Source of the DNA: Prochlorococcus sp. AG-347-I15 | Lineage (GTDB): Bacteria > Cyanobacteriota > Cyanobacteriia > PCC-6307 > Cyanobiaceae | Reading direction: 5' to 3' | NCBI GenBank assembly: GCA_003281585.1 | Contig: QCBN01000004.1 | Location: 62,001 to 126,000 of the forward strand | Length of the DNA stretch: 64,000 bases | In this document: positions 48,797 to 59,571 of the stretch, piece by piece | How positions within the stretch are numbered: position 1 is the stretch's first letter | Layout of the letters: the number at the start of each line of letters is the position of its first letter | The notes under the pieces: generated by a model | The model's input: only the letters and a program-made list of their open reading frames with translations | Databases searched by the model: none | What the model was told of the DNA's origin: nothing | Made by a program: the position numbers and the translations under genes

Positions 48797-49919
48797 TTAT
48801 TCAATAGATTCATTAGAAGAAATATTCATGCGTAATAATTCATGAATAAATGGTTCAAGTCCACCATCTAAAACACTATCTAAGTCGTTAGTCTCATGCA
48901 TAGTTCTGAGATCTTTTACCATTTGATAGGGATGGAAAACATAATTTCTTATTTGATTGCCCCATGCAGCTTCCACAATATCACCTTTAATATCAGCGAC
49001 TTCTGCAGCTCGTTGTTCTTTAGCAATCACTAGTAGTTTAGACTTAAGGAGTAACATAGCTTTTTCTTTATTTTGTAATTGAGATCTTTCTTGAGTACAT
49101 CTTACTGAAATACCTGAAGGCAAATGAACTATTCTCACCGCTGTTTCTACTTTATTAACATTTTGTCCTCCAGCCCCACCGGATCTACTTGTTGTAATTT
49201 CTAAATCTTTTTCAGGTATATCAAGTGAAATATTGTCATCTAATTTTGGCATGACCTCCACCCCAGCAAAGCTGGTTTGTCTTTTACCGTTAGCATTAAA
49301 AGGAGAAATTCTTACTAATCTATGAGTTCCTTTTTCATATTGTAAATATCCGTAAGCATATTTTCCATCAATTTCAAAAGTGACACTTTTGATACCTGCT
49401 TCTTCTCCTTGAGATAATTCATTGATAATTAAACTCATTTGATTATTATCGGCCCATCTTGAATACATTCTCAGTAAGATTTCTACCCAATCCTGAGCAT
49501 CTGTTCCACCAGCACCTGCATTAATAGAAACTACTGCTCCTTCCTTATCGTATTCATTACATAACAATCTTTCAAATTCCCATTTATCTAAATTCTCTCT
49601 TAATTTCTTTAAGCCCTGCTTAGATTCTAAAATCATTTCCTCTTCTGGTTCTAAAGAATAAAGCTCAAGAGAGGCTTTAGCATCAGAAATAAAAGTTTTC
49701 CATTTATCCAACAATTCAAGTTGTGCCTTAACATCATCAAGAATTAACATTTGTTTTTTCGCTTCTTCTTGATTCTCCCAAAATTCAGGCTGAGCAGAAA
49801 TTTGCTCTAATTCTCTCTTTTTCGCTTTTAATCTTGGTACGTCAAAGACAATCCTGGGCATTACCCAGGCGCTCTGTTAGTTCCGAAAGATCTTTTTTGA
49901 AATCTGTAATATCTATCAA
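48797..49919 (-). CDS. prfB: Peptide chain release factor 2 with programmed +1 frameshift
   Basis: RF2 reads UAA and UGA stops. An apparent frame starts at ATG 49861, but the real N-terminus lies in another frame: TTG at 49919 opens 25 codons ([18 protein letters not shown] part), ending at TGA (49844-49842) within CTT-TGA-C. An AGGA sits just upstream. A +1 shift at CTT continues into DVPRLKAKK, giving about 373 residues, the normal RF2 length. This is the classical autoregulation: low RF2 favours the shift. GGQ ([11 protein letters not shown]) is intact. Confidence 0.93.
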
Positions 49920-49995
49920 AATAGAATTTAATCGTTATTTATAATCTAACAAGCACTTTTATTTAATAGTATAAACTAGGTATTATTTTAAAAAA

Positions 49996-50250
49996 ATGTC
50001 CAAAGTTGAAATTTATACTTGGCAATATTGCCCATTCTGTATCCGAGCAAAATCACTACTCAAGAAAAAAAATATAAATTTTACAGAATATAAAATAGAT
50101 GGCGACGAAGATGCCAGAGCATTGATGATTGAAAGAGCTGATGGTAGAAGAACATTACCACAAATATTTATAGATAATGAGGGTATCGGAGGTTGCGATG
50201 ATCTCTACGCATTAGAAAATGAAAATAAATTAGACGCATTATTAAACTAG
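49996..50250 (+). CDS. grxC: Glutaredoxin
   Basis: The 84-residue protein is a dithiol glutaredoxin with active site CPFC (residues 12-15), TLPQIFID for the cis-proline glutathione pocket and GGCDDL near the end. It reduces disulfides with glutathione. Its stop is five bases before gshB, so glutathione synthesis and use are co-transcribed. Confidence 0.95.
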   Translation: MSKVEIYTWQYCPFCIRAKSLLKKKNINFTEYKIDGDEDARALMIERADGRRTLPQIFIDNEGIGGCDDLYALENENKLDALLN

Positions 50251-50255
50251 ATCTT

Positions 50256-51188
50256 ATGAAATTTCTATTCGTGATAGATCCAATAAAAAATATAAATCCC
50301 TTAAAAGATTCAACTGCTGCTTTAATGCAAGCATCATCAAAAAAAAATATTGAAATATGGAGTTGTACTCCTCAGGACCTTGAAGCTAGAGGTGATGAAG
50401 TATGGGCATCTTCCGTAAAAGTTGAAGTAAATCCTTGGATTTCTTTCAAAGATAATGATTGCATTCCTCTCGCCGAATTTAATTGCATTTGGATGAGAAA
50501 AGATCCTCCTGTGAATGAGGCTTATTTATATGCAACCCATCTTTTAGAAGTTGCCGAAAGAAAAGGAGTAAAAGTAATCAACAAACCCTCATCGTTAAGA
50601 GCATGGAATGAAAAGCTAGGTGCTTTGAGATACAGCCACTTGATGGCACCTACAATAGTTGCGAGTAAGGTAAAAGATCTTATTAATTTTGCAAATTTAA
50701 ATAATGAAGTAGTCATAAAACCTCTTGGAGGAAAAGGTGGTCAAGGTGTTATAAGGATAAATAAAAATTCTCCAGGTATTAAATCAATCATTGAATTAAT
50801 CACTTCTCAAGAAGAATTACCCGTTATGATGCAAAAATTTATTCCTGAGGTCATAGAGGGTGATAAAAGAATAATTATGGTAAACGGTAAAGCAATTGGA
50901 TCAATAAATAGGATTCCTCAAGGAGGCGATTTTAGGAGCAATTTAGCAATGGGAGGAAAGGCTGAACCAACATTATTAACAGAAAAAGAAAAAAGTATCT
51001 GCTCAGAATTATCTCAACACTTCAAAGATGAAGGTTTATTTTTTGTCGGTATTGATGTAATAAATGGAATGCTTAGCGAGATTAATGTAACCAGTCCAAC
51101 AGGTTTAAGAGAAATAGAAAATTTATCCAATAAGAATGTTTCAGAGGAAGTTATTGAAAAATTATTGGAAATTATCGCGGATTTTTAG
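50256..51188 (+). CDS. gshB: Glutathione synthetase
   Basis: This ATP-grasp enzyme joins gamma-glutamylcysteine and glycine. The 310-residue protein shows the [11 protein letters not shown] substrate segment, [12 protein letters not shown], the glycine loop [10 protein letters not shown], and C-terminal [13 protein letters not shown]. It follows grxC. Its end overlaps menF on the other strand by 17 bases. Confidence 0.96.
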   Translation: MKFLFVIDPIKNINPLKDSTAALMQASSKKNIEIWSCTPQDLEARGDEVWASSVKVEVNPWISFKDNDCIPLAEFNCIWMRKDPPVNEAYLYATHLLEVAERKGVKVINKPSSLRAWNEKLGALRYSHLMAPTIVASKVKDLINFANLNNEVVIKPLGGKGGQGVIRINKNSPGIKSIIELITSQEELPVMMQKFIPEVIEGDKRIIMVNGKAIGSINRIPQGGDFRSNLAMGGKAEPTLLTEKEKSICSELSQHFKDEGLFFVGIDVINGMLSEINVTSPTGLREIENLSNKNVSEEVIEKLLEIIADF

Positions 51189-52584
51189 CGAAAAATATTT
51201 GTTTTACTATAGATTCAAATTTTAATTTAATCTCATCTATTTCTTTCTCTAAAACGGAGCCTGAAACTATACCTGAACCGGCAGTAAATTCAATATTTTC
51301 TTCAATATACCTAGCTCCTCTTATTGCTAAAAGAAATGAAGCATTTCCTGATGAATCAACCCAACCCATTGGAGAAGCATAATTTCCTCTAGGAAAAGAC
51401 TCAAGAGTGTTTATCCAATCCAATGCTACATTTTTTGGGTAACCACAAACAGCTGGAGATGGATGTAAGTTTTTAAGCAATTCAAAAGGACATATATTTT
51501 CAACTTTAGAAAAAATGAGTGTTTGCAAATGAGAAATATCTCCAAATGAATTTACCTTAATATCACTTTTTTTAAAGTTTTTTATTTTTGAAACTTCTAA
51601 ACATTTAATCAAATACTGTGTTACGTAATTATGCTCATTTAAATCTTTAGTACTTTTTAGGAGTTTCTTAAAATTTGAATTAGTAGAGATAGTTCCAGCG
51701 AGAGCTTCCAAAGTTAAATTAGGTTTAGTAAGAGATAATAATTTTTCTGGAGATGCTCCAAACAAAATATCCTTACTATTCCTTTTCCAAACGTATCTGC
51801 ATGTATTTGGATGATTCTTTTTTAATCTTTTTAAAATTTCTACTAAATCTAATTTATTTTTAAATTTTATTTTAATCCTATTCGCTAAAACTATCTTTTC
51901 GAGAATACCTTTTTCTACTAATTGAATTCCTCTGTTTACTACTTTTTTCAAACTTGTGTTAGAAGTTTCTAAGGAGTGCATGAAATCATCAATAATAGGT
52001 AAATCAAAACTAGTTTTTAAGCTAGATGATTTTATTAATTCTGAGCCAGAATTAATAACTTGATTTCTAATTGTCCATATTTCTTCAATTAATGTTCTTA
52101 ATGATGATTTACCTTCAACATGACCATTGATTCTTAACCAGCAATGCTTATTACTTTTAATAATTAATATTTTTGGTAAAATAGCTTCCAAACTTGGGAT
52201 ATCAGAAGATATATTCTTATTATTCAAGTTTTCAGAAAAAGAAAATAAATAAATTATTTTTGAAAGTGCAGAATTATTTGATTCATTAGTTAAGTTAATT
52301 AAATTTTTAAAATTCTCAGAATTAAACTCTTTTGCCACCTCAAATCTTTTTGGACCATCCAAAGTAACATATTTACATTTCTCAAAAGCAATATATGAAA
52401 TACCATTAGATTCCTCCCAAAATGAAGAAAACGAATATTTATTTATAAACAATTCATATACTTGTAATAAATCAATACAAGGAATCTCAATACAAATACT
52501 TACTAATCCAGCATTCTCCACTTTCTTATCGAAAGAGGAAAATACATCTTTTAAAAATTCTGTTAAGTTTAAATCATTTTTCAT
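51172..52584 (-). CDS. menF: Isochorismate synthase
   Basis: This enzyme converts chorismate to isochorismate, the entry to phylloquinone (vitamin K1, the photosystem I A1 cofactor). The 470-residue protein is divergent at the N-terminus but has the chorismate-binding core: [36 protein letters not shown] and FTAGSGIV near the end. It is divergent from menA-menC-menE by about 100 bases, so all may share one control region. Confidence 0.92.
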   Translation of the reverse strand: MKNDLNLTEFLKDVFSSFDKKVENAGLVSICIEIPCIDLLQVYELFINKYSFSSFWEESNGISYIAFEKCKYVTLDGPKRFEVAKEFNSENFKNLINLTNESNNSALSKIIYLFSFSENLNNKNISSDIPSLEAILPKILIIKSNKHCWLRINGHVEGKSSLRTLIEEIWTIRNQVINSGSELIKSSSLKTSFDLPIIDDFMHSLETSNTSLKKVVNRGIQLVEKGILEKIVLANRIKIKFKNKLDLVEILKRLKKNHPNTCRYVWKRNSKDILFGASPEKLLSLTKPNLTLEALAGTISTNSNFKKLLKSTKDLNEHNYVTQYLIKCLEVSKIKNFKKSDIKVNSFGDISHLQTLIFSKVENICPFELLKNLHPSPAVCGYPKNVALDWINTLESFPRGNYASPMGWVDSSGNASFLLAIRGARYIEENIEFTAGSGIVSGSVLEKEIDEIKLKFESIVKQIFFAKNPR

Positions 52585-52685
52585 TACTTATTGAAAATAA
52601 CTAAAAATCATGCAATAAAGTAAAAAATGTAACTCAATTTATAAACTACATTTAATAATGATCGAATTTTGTGAGTTAAATTAAA

Positions 52686-53603
52686 ATGGACGAAGATAAA
52701 AAAAAATTATGGAAACAAGCGATAAAATGGCCTCTTTATTCTGTTGCCATACTTCCTGTTTTAATAACAGGGGCTTATATACTTAATCAATATGAAAAGG
52801 TAAAAATTTATAATTTGATTGCATTTACTTTAGCCGCAATTTTTATATTACTTTGGGAAAACCTAACTAATGATTTATTCGACTCAGAAACAGGAATCGA
52901 TGAATTTAAATTTCATTCAATTGTAAATCTTGTAAGAAATAAAAAAATAATTTCATTTATTGCATATACATCTTTAGTTATTGGTTTATTGATAATTTCA
53001 ATTATTTCAGTATCAACAAGTATAAACATTTTGATTTTGGTAGCATCTTGCTGCTTCTTAGGATATTTATATCAAGGACCTCCTTTCAGATTTGGCTATC
53101 AAGGTTTAGGAGAACCATTATGCTGGCTTGCATTTGGACCTTTTGCATACTCTGCAGTCTTAATTGCGTTAAATCCTTCTAATATTTACTTCGAAGATAT
53201 TCCCTGGAGAGTTTCTTTATTACTTGGTTCAGGACCTTCATTAGCAACAACTCTTGTATTATTTTGTTCTCATTTTCATCAAATTTCTGAAGATAAAAAG
53301 CATGGTAAAAATTCACCTTTAGTTCGCCTAGGAGCAAAAAAAGGTTCTCAATTTGTGCCTTGGATAATTTTTGCAATATATATTTTTCAACTTTTAACTA
53401 TATTTACTGGATTTATTCCAGTGTTTTGTATCCTTTATTTGATAAGTTTTCCTCAAGCAATAAGACTCATAAATTTATTAAGATCTTCATATAAAAAACC
53501 CTCTGTAATAAAAAATTCCAAATTCGTCGCAGTAAAATTTCAAACTCTTAATGGAGTTGGCTTAATCACAGGGTTAATATTTAATTTCTTGCTTAATAAA
53601 TGA
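52686..53603 (+). CDS. menA: 1,4-dihydroxy-2-naphthoate prenyl/phytyltransferase
   Basis: This UbiA-family membrane enzyme attaches the phytyl tail to dihydroxynaphthoate. The 305-residue protein has about eight or nine membrane segments and the two aspartate-rich sites: NDLFDSETGID (first) and HFHQISEDKKHGK, a degenerate second site. Its stop overlaps the menC start by four bases. Product is the photosystem I quinone precursor. Confidence 0.93.
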   Translation: MDEDKKKLWKQAIKWPLYSVAILPVLITGAYILNQYEKVKIYNLIAFTLAAIFILLWENLTNDLFDSETGIDEFKFHSIVNLVRNKKIISFIAYTSLVIGLLIISIISVSTSINILILVASCCFLGYLYQGPPFRFGYQGLGEPLCWLAFGPFAYSAVLIALNPSNIYFEDIPWRVSLLLGSGPSLATTLVLFCSHFHQISEDKKHGKNSPLVRLGAKKGSQFVPWIIFAIYIFQLLTIFTGFIPVFCILYLISFPQAIRLINLLRSSYKKPSVIKNSKFVAVKFQTLNGVGLITGLIFNFLLNK

Positions 53604-54565
53604 ACTTAATATTTAAAAAAAAATCTTATAGCTTTAAATTATCCACAAAAGTAGAAAATTCTAAAACGACTTATATTACAAAACAGGGTTGGATAATTAA
53701 ATTAACAAGTAATGATAAAAAAATTGGGTTTGGAGAAATTTCACCACTTTTAGAAGAAGACTTAAAAAAATGTGCAAAACAACTAAATATGATCCCTGAT
53801 AATGTAGAAGTATTTAATTTATCTGAGCAAATAAATATTTTTCACCCATGCATTCAATTTGCAATAAATTCTGCATTAGCTGAGATAAATGGAAAAATAA
53901 TTTTCAAAGAAAACTATGCCTTTGATGAAATTGATAAAACAGCCATACTTTTAAATTCTGAAAATGTAATTTCAGAGCTAAATGAAATTAAAAAAAGACA
54001 ATCTAATATTGGAAAATCAGTAACTATAAAATGGAAAGTAGCATTAAGAGATAACCATGAAGAAGAAGCAAATTTAGAAGAAATTTTAAGCCAAATAGGA
54101 AATAATATTAAGTTAAGAATAGATGCTAATGGTTCTTGGGAGAGAAAGATAGCTAATAGATGGGCTGATATTTTGAAAGATAACAAAAATATAGATTGGT
54201 TAGAACAGCCTCTCTGTGTTGATGATATTGAAGGAATGAAAGAACTCAACAAAAAAATCCCAATAGCTTTAGACGAATCACTTTTAAAATTTCCAACTTT
54301 GATTGATGAGTGGAAAGGTTGGCAAATTCGAAGGCCTTCTCAAGAAAATAATCCAGTTAAGCTTTTAAGAGAGTTAGAAAATAAAAAAGCTTTAATATCT
54401 ATAAGTACCTCATTTGAAACTGGAATAGGGAAGAGATGGCTTTATCATTTATCTTCATTACAATTACAAGGACCAACTCCAAAAGTTCCTGGATTAGCAA
54501 TGAATAAATTCCCTAATTCGTTTCTATTTTTAAATGAAGCAAAAAAGATATGGGATCAATTATGA
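53600..54565 (+). CDS. menC: o-Succinylbenzoate synthase
   Basis: This enolase-superfamily enzyme dehydrates SHCHC to o-succinylbenzoate. The 321-residue protein has the KxK motif (TIKWKVAL), metal ligands in LRIDANGSW, WLEQPL and IALDESL. The second barrel lysine, expected as in a KP segment, is replaced by arginine in WQIRRP (241-246). The gene lies between menA and menE with four-base overlaps at both ends. Confidence 0.88.
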   Translation: MNLIFKKKSYSFKLSTKVENSKTTYITKQGWIIKLTSNDKKIGFGEISPLLEEDLKKCAKQLNMIPDNVEVFNLSEQINIFHPCIQFAINSALAEINGKIIFKENYAFDEIDKTAILLNSENVISELNEIKKRQSNIGKSVTIKWKVALRDNHEEEANLEEILSQIGNNIKLRIDANGSWERKIANRWADILKDNKNIDWLEQPLCVDDIEGMKELNKKIPIALDESLLKFPTLIDEWKGWQIRRPSQENNPVKLLRELENKKALISISTSFETGIGKRWLYHLSSLQLQGPTPKVPGLAMNKFPNSFLFLNEAKKIWDQL

Positions 54566-55758
54566 AAAATAAAATTCATACTATTGAAGTTGAAAATAAT
54601 GAAACTCAATCTGTAGAGAAAATTATTGAAAGAATTAGAGAGAACAAAATTATTTACGTAAAAAACAAATTTTATGAATATGAAGATGTATTAGATTCAA
54701 TTTCTGAGCATGGGCCTGCAATTATCTTAAACAGTAGTGGTAGTTCTGGAAAACCAAGACAATGTTTTCACCATTTAAAAAATCTTAAATTATCTGCAGT
54801 TACATCAGGACAATGGCTAATAGAGCAAGGATTTGAATTACAAAACTGCTTAATTTTAAATACTTTACCTCTGAACCATATAAGTGGATTAATGCCAATT
54901 TTTAGAAGTCAAACTTGGGGATGTGATTGTATTAATATTTCTCCGAATTTAATAAAAAAAACTAGAGAACTTTTAATTTTCACAATTAAATCTAAAAAAA
55001 ACAAAAAGCACTTGATTACATCATTAGTACCTACACAATTACAAAGACTTTTAGCTCAAAAAGATGGTATTAGTTGGCTAAAAATTTTTGATCTAATTTG
55101 GGTAGGTGGAGCTTCAATTTCAAGAGAAACTGCAGAAAAATGTATAGAAGAAAAAATAAAATTAGCACCTTGTTACGGCTCAACTGAAACAGCAGCAATG
55201 GTTACTAGTTTAAAACCAAAAGAATTCTTAATGGGTTTTAAAAATGTTGGAGAAATACTACCTGATACAAAAATAAGAATTAACGCACAAGGATTAATTG
55301 AGATAAATTCAGCCAGAATTGGGGTCGAAATAATAGACTCTGCAAAAACTAAAAATTTCAAAAATAAAAATGGGTGGTGGTGCACTGGTGATTTAGGTGA
55401 AATTAATCAAATCGATAATTCTTTATATTTAAACTTTCTTGGAAGAAGTGACAACGCTTTTAACTCAGGAGGAGAAATCGTTTTTCCAAAAGTAATTGAA
55501 TCTCGATTAAATGATTTCATAATGAGAGAAAATATCCCAATTAATAAATTCAATATTTCAAAAGTATCCGACAAATTATGGGAAAATAAAATCAAAATAA
55601 TTGTTGAATATAAAGAGCATACAAATAATAAAAATATTGAATATTCATTAAATTTATTAAAGAAATTTTCTCAAAGTTGGCCTAAACATGAAAAACCTGA
55701 AGAGTGGATTGTTAAAAAAAACAGTACAGAAAAAATAAACTACAAATTTAAAAAATAA
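54562..55758 (+). CDS. menE: o-Succinylbenzoate-CoA ligase
   Basis: This adenylate-forming enzyme activates o-succinylbenzoate with CoA. An in-frame ATG at 54550 exists, but I prefer the ATG at 54562, which overlaps the menC stop as ATGA. This gives 398 residues, short for the family. NSSGSSGKPR is the P-loop, CYGSTETAAM and WWCTGDLGEI the later adenylation motifs. The C-terminal lysine is in NSTEKINYKF. Confidence 0.87.
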   Translation: MKNKIHTIEVENNETQSVEKIIERIRENKIIYVKNKFYEYEDVLDSISEHGPAIILNSSGSSGKPRQCFHHLKNLKLSAVTSGQWLIEQGFELQNCLILNTLPLNHISGLMPIFRSQTWGCDCINISPNLIKKTRELLIFTIKSKKNKKHLITSLVPTQLQRLLAQKDGISWLKIFDLIWVGGASISRETAEKCIEEKIKLAPCYGSTETAAMVTSLKPKEFLMGFKNVGEILPDTKIRINAQGLIEINSARIGVEIIDSAKTKNFKNKNGWWCTGDLGEINQIDNSLYLNFLGRSDNAFNSGGEIVFPKVIESRLNDFIMRENIPINKFNISKVSDKLWENKIKIIVEYKEHTNNKNIEYSLNLLKKFSQSWPKHEKPEEWIVKKNSTEKINYKFKK

Positions 55759-55761
55759 TAA

Positions 55762-56214
<453 letters not shown>

Positions 56215-56223
56215 TTAAAGAAC

Positions 56224-57411
56224 TTATCTGTCAACAGATCCCATAATGACGTCTATTGAGCCTAGGATTGCCATAATATCGGCGATTTTAGCACCTTTAA
56301 GAATATGAGGTAATATTTGCAAATTATTTAAATCCGCTGCTCTGATTTTAAATCTCCATGGGGTAACTTCATTATTTCCTTGAATAAATACACCTATTTC
56401 TCCTTTTCCGGACTCTAATCTTGTATACAATTCTCCGTTGGGGATCTTAAAAGTTGGAGCAACCTTCTTAGCTACATATTGATAGTCAATACCAAAAATT
56501 TCACTCTTCTTATCTTCAGTCGCCATTCTTTGGGCTTCTAAATTTTCTGTTGGGCCTCCTGGAATCATTTCGCAGGCTTGGCGAATGATGCTTAGTGATT
56601 GTCTCATCTCTTCAACTCTTACTCGATATCTTGCATAACAATCACCTTCTTTTTCTGAAGCAATCTTCCAGTCAAAATCGTCATAACATTCATAACTATC
56701 AACTTTCCTTAAATCCCAGGAAACTCCAGAAGCTCTAAGCATTGGCCCAGACAAAGACCAATTAATTGCCTGGTCTCTTTGTATAGTTCCGAGACCTTCA
56801 ATTCTTTTTCTAAAAATTGGATTATTTGTGATCAATTTTTCATATTCATCTATCTTAGGACCGAACCAATCGCAAAAGTCTATACATTTTTCTAGCCATC
56901 CGTATGGAAGATCACATGCAACTCCACCTATTCTGAAGAAATTATTATTTATTAGCCTTTGTCCAGTAGCAGCTTCCCAAAGATCATAAATCATTTCCCT
57001 TTCTCTAAAAATATAGAAAAATGGAGTTTGAGCTCCTACATCTGCTAAAAAAGGACCAAGCCATAAAAGATGATTAGCAATACGATTAAGTTCCAGCATT
57101 AAAACTCTGATGTAGCTAGCTCTCTTAGGAACTGAAATATTAGCTAATCTTTCAGGAGCATTTACTACAATAGCTTCATAAAACATTCCTGCTGCATAAT
57201 CCATTCTGCTTACATAAGGGACATACATTACATTTGTCCTATTTTCAGCTATCTTTTCCATTCCCCTATGTAAATATCCAATTACTGGCTCACAATCAAT
57301 GACGTTCTCACCATCAAGAGTTACAACTAACCTTAAAACCCCATGCATTGAGGGGTGGTGAGGGCCAAAATTGACCACCATTGGTTCTGTTCTAGTCTCT
57401 AGCTGAGCCAT
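56224..57411 (-). CDS. ndhH: NAD(P)H-quinone oxidoreductase (NDH-1) subunit H
   Basis: NdhH is the 49 kDa-type subunit of the photosynthetic NDH-1 complex used in cyclic electron flow, respiration and CO2 uptake. The 395-residue protein starts [17 protein letters not shown] and has GYLHRGMEK and the C-terminal [10 protein letters not shown] and [12 protein letters not shown] motif. The nickel-site cysteines of related hydrogenases are absent, as normal. No other ndh genes are adjacent. Confidence 0.97.
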   Translation of the reverse strand: MAQLETRTEPMVVNFGPHHPSMHGVLRLVVTLDGENVIDCEPVIGYLHRGMEKIAENRTNVMYVPYVSRMDYAAGMFYEAIVVNAPERLANISVPKRASYIRVLMLELNRIANHLLWLGPFLADVGAQTPFFYIFREREMIYDLWEAATGQRLINNNFFRIGGVACDLPYGWLEKCIDFCDWFGPKIDEYEKLITNNPIFRKRIEGLGTIQRDQAINWSLSGPMLRASGVSWDLRKVDSYECYDDFDWKIASEKEGDCYARYRVRVEEMRQSLSIIRQACEMIPGGPTENLEAQRMATEDKKSEIFGIDYQYVAKKVAPTFKIPNGELYTRLESGKGEIGVFIQGNNEVTPWRFKIRAADLNNLQILPHILKGAKIADIMAILGSIDVIMGSVDR

Positions 57412-57449
57412 TCGAAATTTAACTTCTAAATAAATCTTAGTCGAAAGTT

Positions 57450-58352
57450 ATGCAAACTGACCTATCTGATTCATCTTTTTTCAATCATAAATCAGTCATG
57501 ACAGATGAGATTATAGCTTCATTAGAGCATTTCCCGTCAATAAATAACAAACAACTTAAGGGAATAGACGCAACTTTAGGCGGAGGCGGACACTCCTATC
57601 ATTTATTGAGAAAATATTCGGATTTAAATATAATTGGAATTGATCAAGATCCGTTTGCTAGAAAATCAGCATCAAACAAACTTGATGAATTTAAAGATAG
57701 GATTGATATAAGGGCTTCAAATTTTGCGGATTTTATACCAAAAGAAAGAGTTTCTTTTGTAATTGCAGATCTTGGAGTAAATAGTAACCAAATTGATGAG
57801 CCGAAAAGAGGATTTAGTTTTCAAAAAGATGGGCCTCTTGATATGCGCATGAATCCTTCTCTTGAGGTTGATGCAGAGAAATTAATTGAATCTTTAAATG
57901 AAAAAGATCTAGCTAACCTAATCTATAAATATGGAGATGAGAGATTATCAAGAAAGATTGCTAGAAAAATAAAAATGCATTTGAAGGAAAATGGGAAATA
58001 TTCTGGGACAAAAGAGTTAGCTTATTCTATTGCCGGCTGCTTCCCACCAAAACAAAGATATAAAAAAATACACCCAGCAACAAGAACATTTCAAGCACTA
58101 AGAATTGCTGTGAATAAAGAAATTGAGGTATTAGAAAAATTTTTGCAAATCGTCCCTGAGTGGCTTTTACCGGGCGGAATAATTTCTATTATTAGTTTTC
58201 ATTCCCTGGAAGATAGGTTAGTTAAAAATTCTTTTAAAAATGATCTAAGACTAAAAAACCTGACAAAAAAGCCAATCACTCCCTCCGAACAAGAAGTCGA
58301 ACTAAATAAAAGAGCAAGAAGTGCAAAATTAAGAATTGCTCAATTAAATTAA
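57450..58352 (+). CDS. rsmH: 16S rRNA (cytosine-1402-N4)-methyltransferase RsmH
   Basis: RsmH methylates C1402 of 16S rRNA with S-adenosylmethionine. The 300-residue protein has HKSVMTDEIIASL, the SAM-binding GIDATLGGGGHSYHLL and GIDQDPFA, LGVNSNQID, and the C-terminal HSLEDRLVK and RARSAKLR motifs. It is divergent from ndhH by 38 bases and not in the cell-division cluster where it is often found. Confidence 0.96.
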   Translation: MQTDLSDSSFFNHKSVMTDEIIASLEHFPSINNKQLKGIDATLGGGGHSYHLLRKYSDLNIIGIDQDPFARKSASNKLDEFKDRIDIRASNFADFIPKERVSFVIADLGVNSNQIDEPKRGFSFQKDGPLDMRMNPSLEVDAEKLIESLNEKDLANLIYKYGDERLSRKIARKIKMHLKENGKYSGTKELAYSIAGCFPPKQRYKKIHPATRTFQALRIAVNKEIEVLEKFLQIVPEWLLPGGIISIISFHSLEDRLVKNSFKNDLRLKNLTKKPITPSEQEVELNKRARSAKLRIAQLN

Positions 58353-58366
58353 AGAGCCAATAATTT

Positions 58367-59512
58367 CTAACGTAATGAATTGATTGTATATGTCAGAATT
58401 TGTATTGCTTGTTTTATATCTTTTGAATTAGTGCTTAATCCAATACTTAACCTGATTGAAGATTCTGCTTCTTTAAAAGATCTACCTAAAGCTAGTAAAA
58501 CATGAGATGGTTCACCATTACTGCACGCAGATCCACTAGAACAAATTATTTTAGATTTTAAAAGTTTGTGAAGCTTTGCTCCGTTTAAATCCAATATAGT
58601 TAAATTTAAATTGTGAGGTAATCTTTTTTCTAATGAGCCATTAATTAATAAACCAGAATTATTTTCTAACAAACCCTCTAAAAGGTTATTTCTGTACAAA
58701 AGTAATTTCTTGGCATTATTTTTTTGATTCAAAACTGCTATCTCTATTGCTTTAGCAAAGCCAACTACTAACGGAAGTGGTAATGTACCAGACCTAAGAC
58801 CATATTCCTGACCTCCTCCAACAATTAAAGGCTCAAGATTAATTTCTTCATCTATCAATAGAAGTCCTATCCCTTTTGGTCCATATATTTTGTGAGAACT
58901 CATCGTTATCATATTTACATCTAATAAAAGATTATCTAACTCGATATAACCTAAGCATTGTGCGAAATCAGAGTGAAAAGTTATTCCTCTCGATTTACAT
59001 ATCTTTGAAATGCTCTCTGCAGGCTGAATAACTCCTATTTCGTTATTTGCCAACATGACACTAACCAGAAATGTATCTTCTCTTATATTTTTTTTGAATT
59101 GTTCTTCTGAAATTAAGCCATCTTTCTCAGGATTAATTTCTGTAACCATAAATCCCTCTTTTTTTAGTTGGTTTAGGGGTTCTAAAACAGCTTTATGCTC
59201 TGTTTTTAAGGTGATAATATGTCCAAAATTCCCTGTTTTTTTATAGTAATTTCTCGCAAAACCTAACAGGGCTAAGTTATTAGATTCAGTTGCCCCACTT
59301 GTAAAAATAACTTTTTTATTCTTAAGAAATAAATTTTGTTCTATTTTTTCTCTTGAGGCTTCCAATATAGCGCTTGCGTTAATCCCCGCCAAATTAGATT
59401 TGCTTGCAGGGTTAGAAAATATCTCACTCCAAAAAGGTTTCATAGAATCAACAACATCTTTAGAGCAAGGAGTCGAAGATTGATAGTCTAGTAGTATTGG
59501 ATTTGATAGCAT
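58367..59512 (-). CDS. Cysteine desulfurase (NifS/IscS-like)
   Basis: The 381-residue PLP enzyme removes sulfur from cysteine for Fe-S clusters, thio-tRNA and other uses. It has the N-terminal LLDYQSSTPCSKDV, SGATESNNLALLG, the PLP lysine in MSSHKIYGPKG and the active-site cysteine loop SSGSACSNGEPS. It is the group I type with a long cysteine loop. Its exact paralogue name is not fixed, as cyanobacteria usually have several. Confidence 0.93.
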   Translation of the reverse strand: MLSNPILLDYQSSTPCSKDVVDSMKPFWSEIFSNPASKSNLAGINASAILEASREKIEQNLFLKNKKVIFTSGATESNNLALLGFARNYYKKTGNFGHIITLKTEHKAVLEPLNQLKKEGFMVTEINPEKDGLISEEQFKKNIREDTFLVSVMLANNEIGVIQPAESISKICKSRGITFHSDFAQCLGYIELDNLLLDVNMITMSSHKIYGPKGIGLLLIDEEINLEPLIVGGGQEYGLRSGTLPLPLVVGFAKAIEIAVLNQKNNAKKLLLYRNNLLEGLLENNSGLLINGSLEKRLPHNLNLTILDLNGAKLHKLLKSKIICSSGSACSNGEPSHVLLALGRSFKEAESSIRLSIGLSTNSKDIKQAIQILTYTINSLR

Positions 59513-59571
59513 TATGTTTAGTATATAAAATTCTTTTTATTACTAGAAAATCAAATTAAAGAATTTAGAAA

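Noticed and set aside
54550..54561. Earlier ATG start for menE
   Set aside because: The ATG at 54562 forms the usual ATGA overlap with menC, as in the menA/menC junction, and the four extra residues are not family-like.
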